Source: Amycolatopsis umgeniensis
GTDB taxonomy: Bacteria > Actinomycetota > Actinomycetes > Mycobacteriales > Pseudonocardiaceae
Assembly (NCBI RefSeq): GCF_014205155.1
Contig: NZ_JACHMX010000001.1
Span: 8,308,001-8,372,000, forward strand
Length of the DNA stretch: 64,000 bases
Direction of reading: 5' to 3'
Part shown: positions 33,982 to 42,992 of the stretch, piece by piece
Layout of the letters: the number at the start of each line of letters is the position of its first letter
How positions within the stretch are numbered: position 1 is the first letter of the stretch
The notes under the pieces: generated by a model
The model's input: only the letters and a program-made list of their open reading frames with translations
What the model was told of the DNA's origin: nothing
The model's database searches: none
Translations under genes and position numbers: made by a program

Positions 33982-34036
33982 TCAGGGTGGCGGTGAGGTG
34001 CGACCCGCCGGACCAGGCACGGGTAGCCACGGGCAG

Positions 34037-34093
34037 GCGTTGCGAACGCCACTTTCGCAACCTTCAGTGTTGCGAAAGTGGCGTTCGCAACGC
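34037..34093. repeat. Large intergenic hairpin, GTTGCGAA type
   Basis: Perfect 25-bp arms (34037-34061, 34069-34093) with a 7-nt loop; shares the GCCACTTTCG core with the hairpin at 33927. Together they fill most of the 333-bp gap 33877-34209, in which I see no gene. Confidence 0.82.
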
Positions 34094-34209
34094 ACCCCCA
34101 GTCCCACCCACGACCAAGACACGTTCGCCTCACCTCTCGGAAAGGTCGAGCGCTGTGTCACGGACGGAATCCGGAACACAGCACTCGACCGGTCTTCGGT
34201 GGACGGTTC

Positions 34210-34485
34210 CTAGTCGTCCGCGACCATCAGCCAGTAGCCACCGAGGCTCTCCGGGCACCGCCAGTGGTCCCACTTGTGGGTGTTCCACCCGTCGAAGCCC
34301 GCCCAGTAGCAGGTGTCGTAGTCGTTGTAGATGTCGTGCAGCCGCCATTCCAGATCCCGCTGCTGAGCCGTCACAGGGGCGGCCTCCCCGAACGTCGCGG
34401 CCGATGCCGGTGTGGCGAGACCGGCCCCCAGGGTGAGCGCCAGCACGCTCACCGCGACACTCACCGTTTTCTTCAGCGTGTTCAT
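34210..34485 (-). CDS. Small secreted protein, unknown function
   Basis: 91 residues from ATG 34485, preceded by AAAGGGGATTC; an upstream in-frame start lacks such a site. Signal peptide about 1-29 (KKTVSVAVSVLALTLGAGLA, cleavage after ASA). The mature part is only ~62 residues, rich in Trp, Tyr and Asp, with two cysteines (YDTCYWAG and HWRCPES) that could form one disulfide. No family recognised. It lies 31 bp after a second small secreted protein in the same orientation, so the two may be cotranscribed. Confidence 0.75.
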   Translation of the reverse strand: MNTLKKTVSVAVSVLALTLGAGLATPASAATFGEAAPVTAQQRDLEWRLHDIYNDYDTCYWAGFDGWNTHKWDHWRCPESLGGYWLMVADD

Positions 34486-34516
34486 CGAATCCCCTTTCTT
34501 CGAAACCATCGCGGAC

Positions 34517-34939
34517 TCAGTTGCCGCAATAGCTGACCCATTTACTGGAGGCGATGTTGTCCTGGACGCTTTGGCCGTAGCCCGACCGGCCGGGCCCCCA
34601 GCTGAAGATCCACTGGCCGGAGCTCAGCGGCCACCACGTGTCGCCGCGCCCGATGCACGCCCACGCGCCCGCGTAGCTCGCACCCCAGTAAAGATTGACC
34701 TTGTCGTTGGTCGCCATGTAGCCGTTGTTGAACACGGCGTTGACGTTGTTCGTGCAGTCGCCCCAGCTCGGCGCGTTGTTGCTCCAGTGACAGTCAGCGC
34801 CCACTTCGGTGTAGGCGTAGACGTACCCGTCAGCGGCCGAAGCCGTCGGGGGAGCGGTCGCCGCTCCCGCGGGCAGTGCGGTGGCGAAGGAGAATGCCAG
34901 CAACAGTGCCAGCAAACCGGCAATACGATTTCTCCACAC
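34517..34939 (-). CDS. Small secreted Cys/Trp-rich protein (peptidase inhibitor I36-like?)
   Basis: 140 residues from GTG 34939, preceded by AGAAGGGATCG. A longer in-frame start at 34987 would overlap the upstream lipoprotein gene and spoil the signal peptide. Signal sequence about 1-26 (IAGLLALLLAFSFATALPAG). The mature domain has cysteines in GADCHW, GDCTNN, WACIGRG and VSYCGN, and an aromatic beta-rich pattern that distantly recalls actinobacterial I36-type inhibitors or beta/gamma-crystallin folds. The function is not established. Confidence 0.72.
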   Translation of the reverse strand: MWRNRIAGLLALLLAFSFATALPAGAATAPPTASAADGYVYAYTEVGADCHWSNNAPSWGDCTNNVNAVFNNGYMATNDKVNLYWGASYAGAWACIGRGDTWWPLSSGQWIFSWGPGRSGYGQSVQDNIASSKWVSYCGN

Positions 34940-34983
34940 AATCGATCCCTTCTCGTGTTTCCTTTCCTGGTTTTCGGCAGGCC

Positions 34984-35844
34984 TCATCGCTGGGCGTTCT
35001 TCACCGCGGCCCCGGCTCGAGGAAGCGCCGCGAGTTGGAGGCGGAGCCGGGTTTCCAGCCCTTCCCGGTACTCCGCGCGAACGTCCGCCTGCCGCGACCG
35101 GTCCAGTTCACGGGCGGTGGCGGCGAGCCCGGTGCGCCCGGCGCAGGTGGCCTCGGCGACGGCTGTGCGGATCTCCCCGTCTCCTCCGGCTCCGGCATCC
35201 GGAGCGCTGATCGCCGCTCGCGCCGCCGCCGGGGATTCGTAGGGAAGTCCCGCTTCCTTCATGCAGCCGCTCCATCGGGCGACAGCGGCGGTGAAAGCCG
35301 GATCCGTCACGACCCGCCCTCGCCACAGCCCGGGAAGAGCTTCGGCGATCTTGCTCGCCCGGTACCACGCCGCGAGGTCACCGTAGAGTTCGCGCCACGT
35401 TTGGGAGGTACAGCCGTTGTCGTACCTCGACAACAGCCCGCCGGCGGGCGGGACGGTCTCCACCCGGCCGGGGCCGGTCCCGTTGAGCGCGGCCACCGCG
35501 GCCTTCCTGCCCTCGGCCGGGAGTCCGTCGAAGTACACCTTGTTCGAGTCCGCCCGGGCGTCGGCGTTCCGTCGCAACTCGGTGCCGTAGCCGTGCCGGC
35601 TCGCCCAGTCGATGTCGTCGATCACGTAGGGGAACCGCTCGGGTTCGGCCCGGCGGTCGTAGGTCGTGATCCAGAGCCGAAAACCGTGGCGCGCCATGCA
35701 GTCACGGACGAGGAACTGCTCGGCGTCGTGGAGCTCGGCTTCTTCCCTTCCGGTCAGCGCGCGAAGTTCGGGTGCGGCCGCGCAACCGGTGACGGCCAGC
35801 GGCACCAGGCACACGACGGCGAGAATCCTCCCCAGCAACCCCAT
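34984..35844 (-). CDS. Lipoprotein, unknown function
   Basis: 286 residues. A clear lipoprotein signal, VVCLVPLAVTGC with the lipid-modified cysteine at about 21. The mature protein is helical, with cysteines in FLVRDCMARHGF, DNGCTSQ, WSGCMKEAGL and EATCAGRTG. The pattern CMxxxGxxY/F-type helix occurs twice (RDCMARHGF and SGCMKEAGL), suggesting an internal duplication. This resembles widespread actinobacterial lipoproteins of unknown function. It precedes the two small secreted proteins by 44 bp in the same direction. Confidence 0.8.
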   Translation of the reverse strand: MGLLGRILAVVCLVPLAVTGCAAAPELRALTGREEAELHDAEQFLVRDCMARHGFRLWITTYDRRAEPERFPYVIDDIDWASRHGYGTELRRNADARADSNKVYFDGLPAEGRKAAVAALNGTGPGRVETVPPAGGLLSRYDNGCTSQTWRELYGDLAAWYRASKIAEALPGLWRGRVVTDPAFTAAVARWSGCMKEAGLPYESPAAARAAISAPDAGAGGDGEIRTAVAEATCAGRTGLAATARELDRSRQADVRAEYREGLETRLRLQLAALPRAGAAVKNAQR

Positions 35845-35991
35845 GTCTCCCCCAGGCGGTGTACCTCGTGCGCCCCAGTGCAGCGAGGTGAGGGCCCAGA
35901 TCTACCGGCGCGCCGTTGTTCACGGTCGGCGGACGGCCGGTTAAGAAAGACCGGTGAAGAATGACGAGCGCCTGACCAGCTCAGACGGGCG

Positions 35992-38900
35992 TCATCGGCA
36001 CGGCGCGGACGTGTCGACGCCGGGGAAGTACGCGGCGCGCTGCTCCGTCGTGACCGGTGGGTGGGCGAGCGCGCACGCTTCGGCCGCCGCGTCGTCCGGG
36101 TCGATCCGCCACAACAGGGCGACCCCGTCGCGCCCGCCGGCGAGCAGGTTCCGCCCGTCCGGGAAGAAGGCCACCGTGTGCACTTCGCCGGGGTGACCGG
36201 AGAGGGTCGCCCACGGTACGGGTGCGCGGGGGTCGTGCGCGTCCCACAGCCGGACGGTGTGGTCGTACGCGGCGGTGGCGATCCGGGAACCGTCGGGTGA
36301 GAAGGCCACCGCGGGGACAGCGCCGTGATGCCCGGCCAGCGTCGAGACTTGCGACGGCGAGTGCGGGTCGCGCACCTCCCATACGCGTGCGGTGCGGTCG
36401 AGTCCGGCGGAGACGAGATGTCGTCCGTCGGGCGCGAAGTCCAGCGCCAGAACGCGATCGGTGTGGCCCTGCAGGGTCGCCACCAGCCGAGGCCGGGCGG
36501 GATCCGAAACGTCGGTCAGGCGCACGGTTCTGGACATGGCGGAGGCGAGCAGATCACCGCGTGGTGAGAACGCCAGCGCGGGTGTGAAGTCGGTGGCGCC
36601 CGTGACTTCCCCGACGGCGAGCGGCCGGGAAGCGTCGCGCAGCGACCACAGCCGGATCACGTGCTCGTCATCGTCGCCGCCGACGGCGAGTACGGCGCCG
36701 TCCGGGCTGAAGCTCAGCGTCCGCGCGGTGCCGGGATGCTGAATCGGCCGTGGCAGCAGGCGGGCGCGGGCCGGGTCGGAGACGTCCCACAGCCGGACCA
36801 GCCCGTCCACGTCCCCGGCGGCCAGCACCGTCCGGCTCAGCGCGAGGGAACGGACCTTGGCCATCTGCGACGCGGGCAGGGCCAGCCGACGGGGCCGGTC
36901 CGGGTCGGCGACGTCCCACAGGCGCACGGCGCCGTCGCGGGCGCCTGTCGCGGCCGTCCGCCCGTCGGCCGAGACCGCCGAAGCCCGGACGGTGTCGGTG
37001 TGCCCGCCCAGGATCCTGCCGGGCACGTCGGTGAGGCGGACCGTGCCGTCGTTGCCCCCGGTGGCGACGGCTCGCCCGTCGGGGCTGAAGTCCGCCGCCC
37101 AAACGGTGTTGGTGTGGCCCGCGATGGTGCCGATCACGGTGGGCGCCGCCGGGGCCGACACGTCCCACAACAGCGCGGTGTAGTCCCACCCTGTCGTGAC
37201 GACGGTCTTGCCGTCGGGCGAGAACCGGGCCGCCTGCACCGTGTCCCGGTGCTGGGCCAGACGGCCCACCTCCCGTGGCCCGCCCTCGGCCCGCAGATCC
37301 CACAAACGGGCGGAGGAGTCGAATCCGGCGGTGAGCAACAGCGCGCCGTCGGGGCTGAACACGGCGGAGTTGACCACGGCCGAGTGGACCGGCAGGCGGG
37401 CTGTACGGACGGGGCGGGCGCGGTCGGTGACATCCCACAGCCCGACCGTGCCGTCGTCGGAGGCGGTGACCGCGCCGCGCCCGCCGGGGTCGAACTCGGC
37501 CCACGACAGCGGGCCGTCGTGGCCGGTCAGCGTCGAAACGCGGGTCGGCGTGCTCGGGTCGCGGACGTCCCACAGCGCGGCGGTGCCGTCGTTGGCCGCG
37601 GTGATCAGCGCGGTGCCGTCGGGACTGAATCCGGCGTGGTACACCGCTTCGGTGTGGGCCCGCACCTCGGCGAGCAGCCGGGGTACGTCGGGGTTTTCCA
37701 CATTCCACAACGACACCACCCCGTCGTGCCCGGCGGCGGCCAGCCGGGCTCCGTCGGGGGTGAACGCCAGCGACTCCACTCGCTCCGACTTGCCCGTGAT
37801 CTCCGCCGCGGGTTCGGGGGAGTGGGGCGACGGCAGCCGCCAGAGCCGCACCGTGCGGCTGTCGCCGGCGCTGGCCAGCAGCGTGCCGCGCTGCCCGAAC
37901 GCCACCGCCCGCCGGGCTTCGTCGCCGGTCAGGACGGTGGTGCGGGGTCCGATGACGGTGCTGAGCAGGCTGCCGCGGGTGTCGGCGGTCGGGTCGAGCC
38001 GGAAGGCCTCGAGGGCGAGTTGCCCCGCCAGCGCCGGGTCGACCGTGCGCAGCGCCGGTGCCTGTGTGGCCACCTTCTGCGCGAGAGCGGAGTTTCGCTG
38101 TGCCGCGGAGACCTGCGCGGCTCGCGCGGCGTACCAGGTCGCCCCCACCGCGATCAGGAGAAGAACACTCAACAACGCCACCAGCGCACGCAGCTGGGAC
38201 ACCCGTCTTCGTTCGGCGGCGTCGATTCGCGTGCTTTCGGCCACCGAGGCCGCCAGGAAGTCCCGCTCGGACTGGCTGAGTGCCCCGTCGTGGTGCTCGG
38301 CCCACGACTGGGCCAGCGCCAACCGCACGCCCCGATACAGCGCGCCCGAGTCCTTGTCCAGCGCCCGCCAGGTGGCCGCGGCGTCGGTGAGTTCGCGGTG
38401 TACCCGCAGCCCCTCGCGGTCTTCCGAGAGCCATTCGCGCAGGCGTGGCCACGAGCGGATGAGGGCTTCGTGCGCGATTTCCACGCTGTCCTCGCCCAGC
38501 ACGAGCAGCCGCGCGGTCGCCAGGTGCTCCAGCACCGATCGGACGTCACCGCCGAGCTGGTCCAGTTCGTCCCGGCTCGCCCGCCGTTTGGTGTCCTTGG
38601 TTCCCTCGCCGAGCGCGCACAGCCGCAGGAACACCTGCTGGGCGGTGCGACGATGTCCGGGGGAAAGCGCGGTGAACGCGACTTCGGCCGTATGCGCGAC
38701 AGCGTGTTCGATCCCGCCCGCGGCCTCGTATCCCTTCAACGTCAACGTCGTGCCACGACGACGTCGCCACGTCTCCATCAACACATGGGAGACCAGGGGC
38801 AGCACACCGTGCTGTCCGGCGGCGTCGGCGACGACGCGGGCGACCAGCGCGGTCTCCACCCTGCAGTCCACGAGCGCGGCGGGGCGGACGACCGCCTCGC

Positions 38901-39762
38901 GCAACTCGTCGATCGACATCGGCTCGACCGTCACCTGCCCTTCGCGCAAGGCGTGCGACAGCGCGGGATGCCCGACGCAATCCCCGTAGAAGTCGGCGCG
39001 CACGCTCAGCACCACCCGGCAGGTGCTGTGCTCGGTGGTCGCCGCCGTGAGCAACTGGTCGATGAACCGGATCCGCTCGGTGCGATCGGCGCAGAGTGTG
39101 AACACCTCTTCGAACTGGTCGACGACGAGCACCAGTTCGCCCTCTTCGGGGGCGATCCGCCGGACGACGTGGTGCAGTCCCCGCGGATCGTCCGTCGGCC
39201 GCGCGACCGGTGTGCCCGCCAGGCGCGCCAGCCGGATGAGGCACTCCTCGAGCGGATGCGGACCCGGCGTCAGCACCACGGTGGGCCCGGCCAGCTTCGG
39301 CGTCACTCCCGCCCGCAGCAAAGAAGTCTTGCCGGTGCCGGACGCGCCGACGACCACCACGACCCGATGCCGGGTCAGCTGGTCGAGCACCTCCTCCACC
39401 AGCGTTTCCCGGCCGAAGAACTGCGCCGCGTCCTCGACCCGGAACGGCGCGAGCCCCGTGTACGGCGAATCGTCCAAGGCCGGCGGTTCCGGCGGCTGCA
39501 GCGCCACCGACACCTCGCGCCACCGACGCTCCCACTCTTCAGAGTCCCCGTCGCACGCCCGCACGTACGCCAGCGTCACGTCGAGGCTGGGGAGCTTTCG
39601 CCCCGCGGCGGCCTGCGACAGCGCGGCCTCCGAGTAATGCGCCCGCGCGCTGAGCACCCGATAGGTCGGCTTACCCGCCTTCTCCCGCAACAGCCGCAAA
39701 TCTCGTGCGAACTCCACCAACGGCCCGTTCCCGGCGGCCAACGGGTTTTCCTCACGCGGCAT
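35992..39762 (-). CDS. HTH-STAND (nSTAND1-like) NTPase with 14 WD40 repeats
   Basis: 1256 residues from ATG 39762; a GTG at 39777 is an alternative and neither has a good ribosome-binding site. An XRE-like helix-turn-helix starts the protein (about 15-85, TYRVLSARAHYSEAALSQAA). The NTPase follows with Walker A GASGTGKTS (about 139-147) and Walker B LVLVVDQFEEVF. A membrane helix (LVALLSVLLLIAVGATWYAA) lies near residue 545. After it I count 14 WD40 units, typically HTxxVxxxxFSPDG ... LWDV, enough for two seven-bladed propellers. Such actinobacterial proteins are regulatory or immune switches; the stimulus is unknown. Confidence 0.9.
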   Translation of the reverse strand: MPREENPLAAGNGPLVEFARDLRLLREKAGKPTYRVLSARAHYSEAALSQAAAGRKLPSLDVTLAYVRACDGDSEEWERRWREVSVALQPPEPPALDDSPYTGLAPFRVEDAAQFFGRETLVEEVLDQLTRHRVVVVVGASGTGKTSLLRAGVTPKLAGPTVVLTPGPHPLEECLIRLARLAGTPVARPTDDPRGLHHVVRRIAPEEGELVLVVDQFEEVFTLCADRTERIRFIDQLLTAATTEHSTCRVVLSVRADFYGDCVGHPALSHALREGQVTVEPMSIDELREAVVRPAALVDCRVETALVARVVADAAGQHGVLPLVSHVLMETWRRRRGTTLTLKGYEAAGGIEHAVAHTAEVAFTALSPGHRRTAQQVFLRLCALGEGTKDTKRRASRDELDQLGGDVRSVLEHLATARLLVLGEDSVEIAHEALIRSWPRLREWLSEDREGLRVHRELTDAAATWRALDKDSGALYRGVRLALAQSWAEHHDGALSQSERDFLAASVAESTRIDAAERRRVSQLRALVALLSVLLLIAVGATWYAARAAQVSAAQRNSALAQKVATQAPALRTVDPALAGQLALEAFRLDPTADTRGSLLSTVIGPRTTVLTGDEARRAVAFGQRGTLLASAGDSRTVRLWRLPSPHSPEPAAEITGKSERVESLAFTPDGARLAAAGHDGVVSLWNVENPDVPRLLAEVRAHTEAVYHAGFSPDGTALITAANDGTAALWDVRDPSTPTRVSTLTGHDGPLSWAEFDPGGRGAVTASDDGTVGLWDVTDRARPVRTARLPVHSAVVNSAVFSPDGALLLTAGFDSSARLWDLRAEGGPREVGRLAQHRDTVQAARFSPDGKTVVTTGWDYTALLWDVSAPAAPTVIGTIAGHTNTVWAADFSPDGRAVATGGNDGTVRLTDVPGRILGGHTDTVRASAVSADGRTAATGARDGAVRLWDVADPDRPRRLALPASQMAKVRSLALSRTVLAAGDVDGLVRLWDVSDPARARLLPRPIQHPGTARTLSFSPDGAVLAVGGDDDEHVIRLWSLRDASRPLAVGEVTGATDFTPALAFSPRGDLLASAMSRTVRLTDVSDPARPRLVATLQGHTDRVLALDFAPDGRHLVSAGLDRTARVWEVRDPHSPSQVSTLAGHHGAVPAVAFSPDGSRIATAAYDHTVRLWDAHDPRAPVPWATLSGHPGEVHTVAFFPDGRNLLAGGRDGVALLWRIDPDDAAAEACALAHPPVTTEQRAAYFPGVDTSAPCR

Positions 39763-40359
39763 CCGCCCCACCCCCACCCGACATGGTCCACGATCAAGGC
39801 CGCTTCATCCAGGTGGGGCCGAACGGCCTAGCAGCCGGGTGCGGCGTTGCCCTCGACGAATGCGCATTACCGGAAGCGGGCCGGGCAATACGCCTTTCCG
39901 ATGACGATATCGGACGAGATCGCAGAATCCGATCACGTGGGTTTTCCAACGAAAGGAACCAATCCAGTACGATGAATGGGGGCGCGAACGGATGATCCGT
40001 ACCCGAGGGGACCTTGACAGCGCAACAAGGATTCGGCTTCCACGCATCCGTCACGGCGGGTTCGGAATTTGTATCCCCGTTCGGCCGTCCGGCCCAGATC
40101 CGGCCATCTCGCGTGTGACTTTTCTCCCTTGTCACCCGATTGCGGGTCCTCACCCGCGAGGAGAAGCGAGAAGATCCATGCCGGACGGCGACGAAAGAGG
40201 ATTCGGCGAAAAATGAGTACCGACGTCGCCACGGCGGTCGGTTCGACGGATCGCCCGAGCGAGCAAACCTGTTCTCGGCGACTGCGGGCGCCGCCCGCCC
40301 GGACCGCCCGCACGGCCCGGTGCCACCCCGGGCGCCCGTCAAAGACCCCAAGGGGAACC
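39763..40359. other. Long intergenic region without a convincing gene
   Basis: About 600 bp between the divergent WD40 and response-regulator genes, noticeably more A+T rich around 39880-40090 than its surroundings. Open frames on both strands (for example 39794-40351 minus) lack recognisable domains and typical codon use. An in-frame ATG at 40213 upstream of the response regulator is possible but less likely than 40360. It presumably holds the divergent promoters. Confidence 0.5.
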
Positions 40360-41064
40360 ATGAACCGCCTCACCACGCTGGTAGTAGACGATCAACCCCT
40401 CATCAGATACGCGCTCAGCAGGCTGTTGCGGGACTCGGCGGGGGTGGGGGCGGTGACCGAAGCCGCGAGCGAGCCAGAAGCGTTGTGGCAGTGCGAAAAG
40501 AGCCACCCCGACATGGTCATCACCGAGCTGTCGATCTGGGGTGAGCCCGCCGGGACGGCGATCTGCCGGTTCGTCAAGGAGCACCTCGAGCACGCGACCG
40601 TCCTGGTCTTCGCCGGTGACGCCTCGCCTTCGGCCATCGCCATGGCGCTGAACGCGGGCGCGGACAGTTTCGTGCACAAGTCGGCCGACGGCGGCCAGGT
40701 GATGTCGGCGGTGCGCTCCACCCTCGCCGGGCAGCGGGTTTGCCTGCAGGCAGGGGGAACCCCGCCGGCGGTCACCGAAGCCGTGCGGTACGCGAGCCTG
40801 ATGACCAGGCGAGAGGAGGAGATCCTCGCGTTGATCCTCTACCGGTGGTCCAACGACGAGATCGCCGAAGAACTGCACCTCGCGACGCAGACGGTGAAGA
40901 ACTACGTCAGCCGGATCCTACAGAAACTGGGCTTCGGCAGCAGGCGTGACCTGTTCCGGGCACTGCGTTTCCGGCCGGGTGGCAACCCGCTGCCACGGCT
41001 GGACTCCACGTCGCACGAAGGCGAGTCGTATGCCGCGGAGCGGCTTGCCGGGTATCGGTGCTAG
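40360..41064 (+). CDS. NarL/LuxR-type response regulator with Glu at the phospho-acceptor position
   Basis: 234 residues from ATG 40360, preceded by AAGGGGA. Receiver domain: TTLVVDDQPLIRYALSRLL (acidic pair D10-D11), then HPDMVITELSIWG, where E56 stands at the position of the usual phosphorylated Asp, and DSFVHKSAD with the conserved Lys. The C-terminal LuxR helix-turn-helix (about 150-210) reads LMTRREEEILALILYRWSNDEIAEELHLATQTVKNYVSRILQKLG. No histidine kinase is nearby. The Asp-to-Glu change suggests a phosphorylation-independent or constitutively active orphan regulator. Confidence 0.88.
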   Translation: MNRLTTLVVDDQPLIRYALSRLLRDSAGVGAVTEAASEPEALWQCEKSHPDMVITELSIWGEPAGTAICRFVKEHLEHATVLVFAGDASPSAIAMALNAGADSFVHKSADGGQVMSAVRSTLAGQRVCLQAGGTPPAVTEAVRYASLMTRREEEILALILYRWSNDEIAEELHLATQTVKNYVSRILQKLGFGSRRDLFRALRFRPGGNPLPRLDSTSHEGESYAAERLAGYRC

Positions 41065-41164
41065 GCCGGTCGGGTGTGCGACGTACCGGAAGTACCGAGA
41101 CCGTCCGAGGTTCGGTACCCGCCGTATCCTGTGGCGCCGAGACCGTTTTCCTAGCGTTGCTGTC

Positions 41165-41665
41165 ATGACGAAGCCAGGTTCCCTGCTCCTGCTCCTCGCG
41201 CTCGCCGGAACCCCCGTCCCGGATACCGTCCGGCCTTCGTCGGTCAAGATCCATGAGGTGCTCGGCGGTCCGGCGGGCTACATCGACCTGCGCAACACCA
41301 CTACCACCACGCTCGACATCGGTGGCTGGTCCGTCCAGGCGTGCACGGGCGGAGCCGTGCCCGTCGAGCTGGCCACCGTGCCCGCCGGAAGCGAGATCGC
41401 CGCCGGTGACCACTTCCTCATCACCGGACAGGGCTTCGGCGGGACAGTGCAGCAGCTGGTCGTGGAGGCGATCGTCGGCGACGGCGAGATGCTGCTGGAC
41501 CGGCGCGGAGCCCGCGTCGACAGCATCGGATGGGCGCCGTCTTCGCCCTGTCGCGAGAACCAGGCTGCTTCGGCCTGTCCCGGTTTGGCTCAGGCAAGGG
41601 ACGCCGTCAGTCGCGACACCGACAACAACAAGGCCGACTTCGGCTGTGTGCGGCCGATCGACTGA
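41165..41665 (+). CDS. Secreted lamin-tail-domain (LTD) protein
   Basis: 166 residues. Signal peptide about 1-18 (PGSLLLLLALAGTPV). An LTD-type beta-sandwich follows: VKIHEVLGGPAGYIDLRNTT, then LDIGGWSVQACTGG and GDHFLITGQGFGG. The C-terminal sequence RDTDNNKADFGC matches that of the second LTD protein at 42165. It carries Cys pairs absent from that paralogue. LTD proteins are extracellular scaffold or DNA/cell-wall-associated modules. No strong ribosome-binding site is visible. Confidence 0.8.
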   Translation: MTKPGSLLLLLALAGTPVPDTVRPSSVKIHEVLGGPAGYIDLRNTTTTTLDIGGWSVQACTGGAVPVELATVPAGSEIAAGDHFLITGQGFGGTVQQLVVEAIVGDGEMLLDRRGARVDSIGWAPSSPCRENQAASACPGLAQARDAVSRDTDNNKADFGCVRPID

Positions 41666-41722
41666 GTGTCGTCTGCTTGTCCGTCCGTGAAATCCGTTCG
41701 CCAGTGCAAGAAAGGTGCGGTC

Positions 41723-42031
41723 GTGACCGCGAACAGCAACCGCGGGGACGCGACCCCGCTGTGCGAGCTGCTCACCGAACAACGAATCGCGAAAGGCTGG
41801 TCACAGTGTGACCTGGTCGCGAAGTTGCATACCCTCTCGGGCAACGACAGCGTCACCCGGGAGGAGATTTCCCGCTGGGAGCGGGGAAAGCGCATCCCCG
41901 GTCCGTACTGGCGGCAGTGGCTCGGCGACGTCCTGGACACGTCCAGCCGTGAGCTCGAAATCGCCGCCGCGGTCGCGAGAAGACGACGGCGAAAAGACGC
42001 GCCCGAGCGACGGTGGACAATTATCGACTGA
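41723..42031 (+). CDS. Small XRE-like helix-turn-helix protein
   Basis: 102 residues from GTG 41723 (AAAGG 8 nt upstream). The domain is LCELLTEQRIAKGWSQCDLVAKL, then VTREEISRWERGKRIPG, the usual XRE helix 2-3 and wing. A short arginine-rich tail (VARRRRRKDAPERR) follows. It lies between the two LTD genes and may regulate them. An in-frame start at 41666 would abut the first LTD gene but lacks a ribosome-binding site. Confidence 0.72.
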   Translation: MTANSNRGDATPLCELLTEQRIAKGWSQCDLVAKLHTLSGNDSVTREEISRWERGKRIPGPYWRQWLGDVLDTSSRELEIAAAVARRRRRKDAPERRWTIID

Positions 42032-42164
42032 CGGGAAAGTACCGAAAAACTGGCCCCTTCCCGGCGGTGCCCCGGTTCTCGGATACTTATCTGGTCGCCA
42101 CCGGTTGAAAGGATTCCGGTCTGGCGAATAAAACCCCCGGCAAGCAAGCTGAAAGGAATTTCTC

Positions 42165-42794
42165 ATGCGACGAATTCTGGGTGCTTCGGCGGTATTCGCG
42201 ATGCTGGCGATCGGTATGGCTGGCGGTGTCGCGAACGCGGCAGGCGAGAGTGAAGGAACCGAGGTCGCGCCGCTCGTCTCGTCCACCGTGGTCGTCAACG
42301 AGGTTTCGACCCGCGGCGTGAACGGCCAGCTCGACGAGTTCATCGAGCTGCGCAACATCTCGAGCCAGCCGCAGGACATCAGCGGCTACCTGGTCCGCAT
42401 CTACTCGCCCTCGGGCATCCTGACCGACACGATCGTCATGCCGGCGGGCACGATCCTGCAGCCGAAGTTCACCGCCGGCCAGTACGCGGTGCTGGTCGGA
42501 CAGAACTTCTCCGGCACCATCTCCGACCAGACGAACGTCATCCCCTTCACGCTGGCCGGCGTCGACGGCATCCCGACCACGGGTGGCGTGACGGTGCAGA
42601 ACCTGGCAGGCACGAAGCTCGACGGTGTCGGCTTCAGCAACGCGGTCCTGCCCGCGCGTGAAGGCCAGGCCGCGACTCCGGAGAGCGCCGCCACCGATCA
42701 GCTCAACGCGTCGAACAGCCGCAACATCCTGAGCACCGACACCGACAACAACCGGCAGGACTTCTCGCTCCAGCTGCGCAGCGCGGGTCAGTAG
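42165..42794 (+). CDS. Secreted lamin-tail-domain (LTD) protein, second paralogue
   Basis: 209 residues, ATG behind GAAAGGAATTTCTC. Signal peptide about 1-27 (RRILGASAVFAMLAIGMAGG). LTD domain about 38-190: VVVNEVSTRGVNGQLDEFIELRN, DISGYLVRIYSPSG, GQYAVLVGQNFSG. The C-terminal TDTDNNRQDF is shared with the protein at 41165. No cell-wall sorting signal; it is probably released or loosely wall-bound. A strong hairpin follows, so transcription likely stops here. Confidence 0.88.
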   Translation: MRRILGASAVFAMLAIGMAGGVANAAGESEGTEVAPLVSSTVVVNEVSTRGVNGQLDEFIELRNISSQPQDISGYLVRIYSPSGILTDTIVMPAGTILQPKFTAGQYAVLVGQNFSGTISDQTNVIPFTLAGVDGIPTTGGVTVQNLAGTKLDGVGFSNAVLPAREGQAATPESAATDQLNASNSRNILSTDTDNNRQDFSLQLRSAGQ

Positions 42795-42820
42795 GTCCAC
42801 GAGACCGACCCCTCTCGACC

Positions 42821-42851
42821 GGGCCCGGGCCGCCGTCGGCGGTCCGGGCCC
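42821..42851 (+). terminator. Terminator hairpin after the second LTD gene
   Basis: 14-bp arms (42821-42834, 42838-42851) with one G-T pair and a 3-nt loop, 26 bp after the stop codon, followed by TTCC. Confidence 0.78.
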
Positions 42852-42992
42852 TTCCATGGCGGTATCTCGCCAACGGCGACATACCGCCACCGAGAGTTAT
42901 TTTCATTCAGGTAGTCCTGCCTCATCCTCGGGAAACTCCATCTTCGCGGCGGCCGTGCTCACGGCCGCTTCTCACTATCCGAGGAGAGTCAC

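Noticed and set aside
33927..34093. Hairpins read as CRISPR repeats or attachment sites
   Set aside because: There are no regular spacers or cas genes, no integrase or tRNA beside them, and each is a single self-complementary hairpin.
36661..39831. A 1056-residue open frame on the plus strand
   Set aside because: It mirrors the WD40/STAND gene; the reverse strand gives an obvious domain order. It is a G+C-driven shadow.
39794..40351. A 185-residue minus-strand frame in the long gap before the response regulator
   Set aside because: No domain, arginine-rich composition and no convincing ribosome-binding site; it lies across the probable divergent promoter region.
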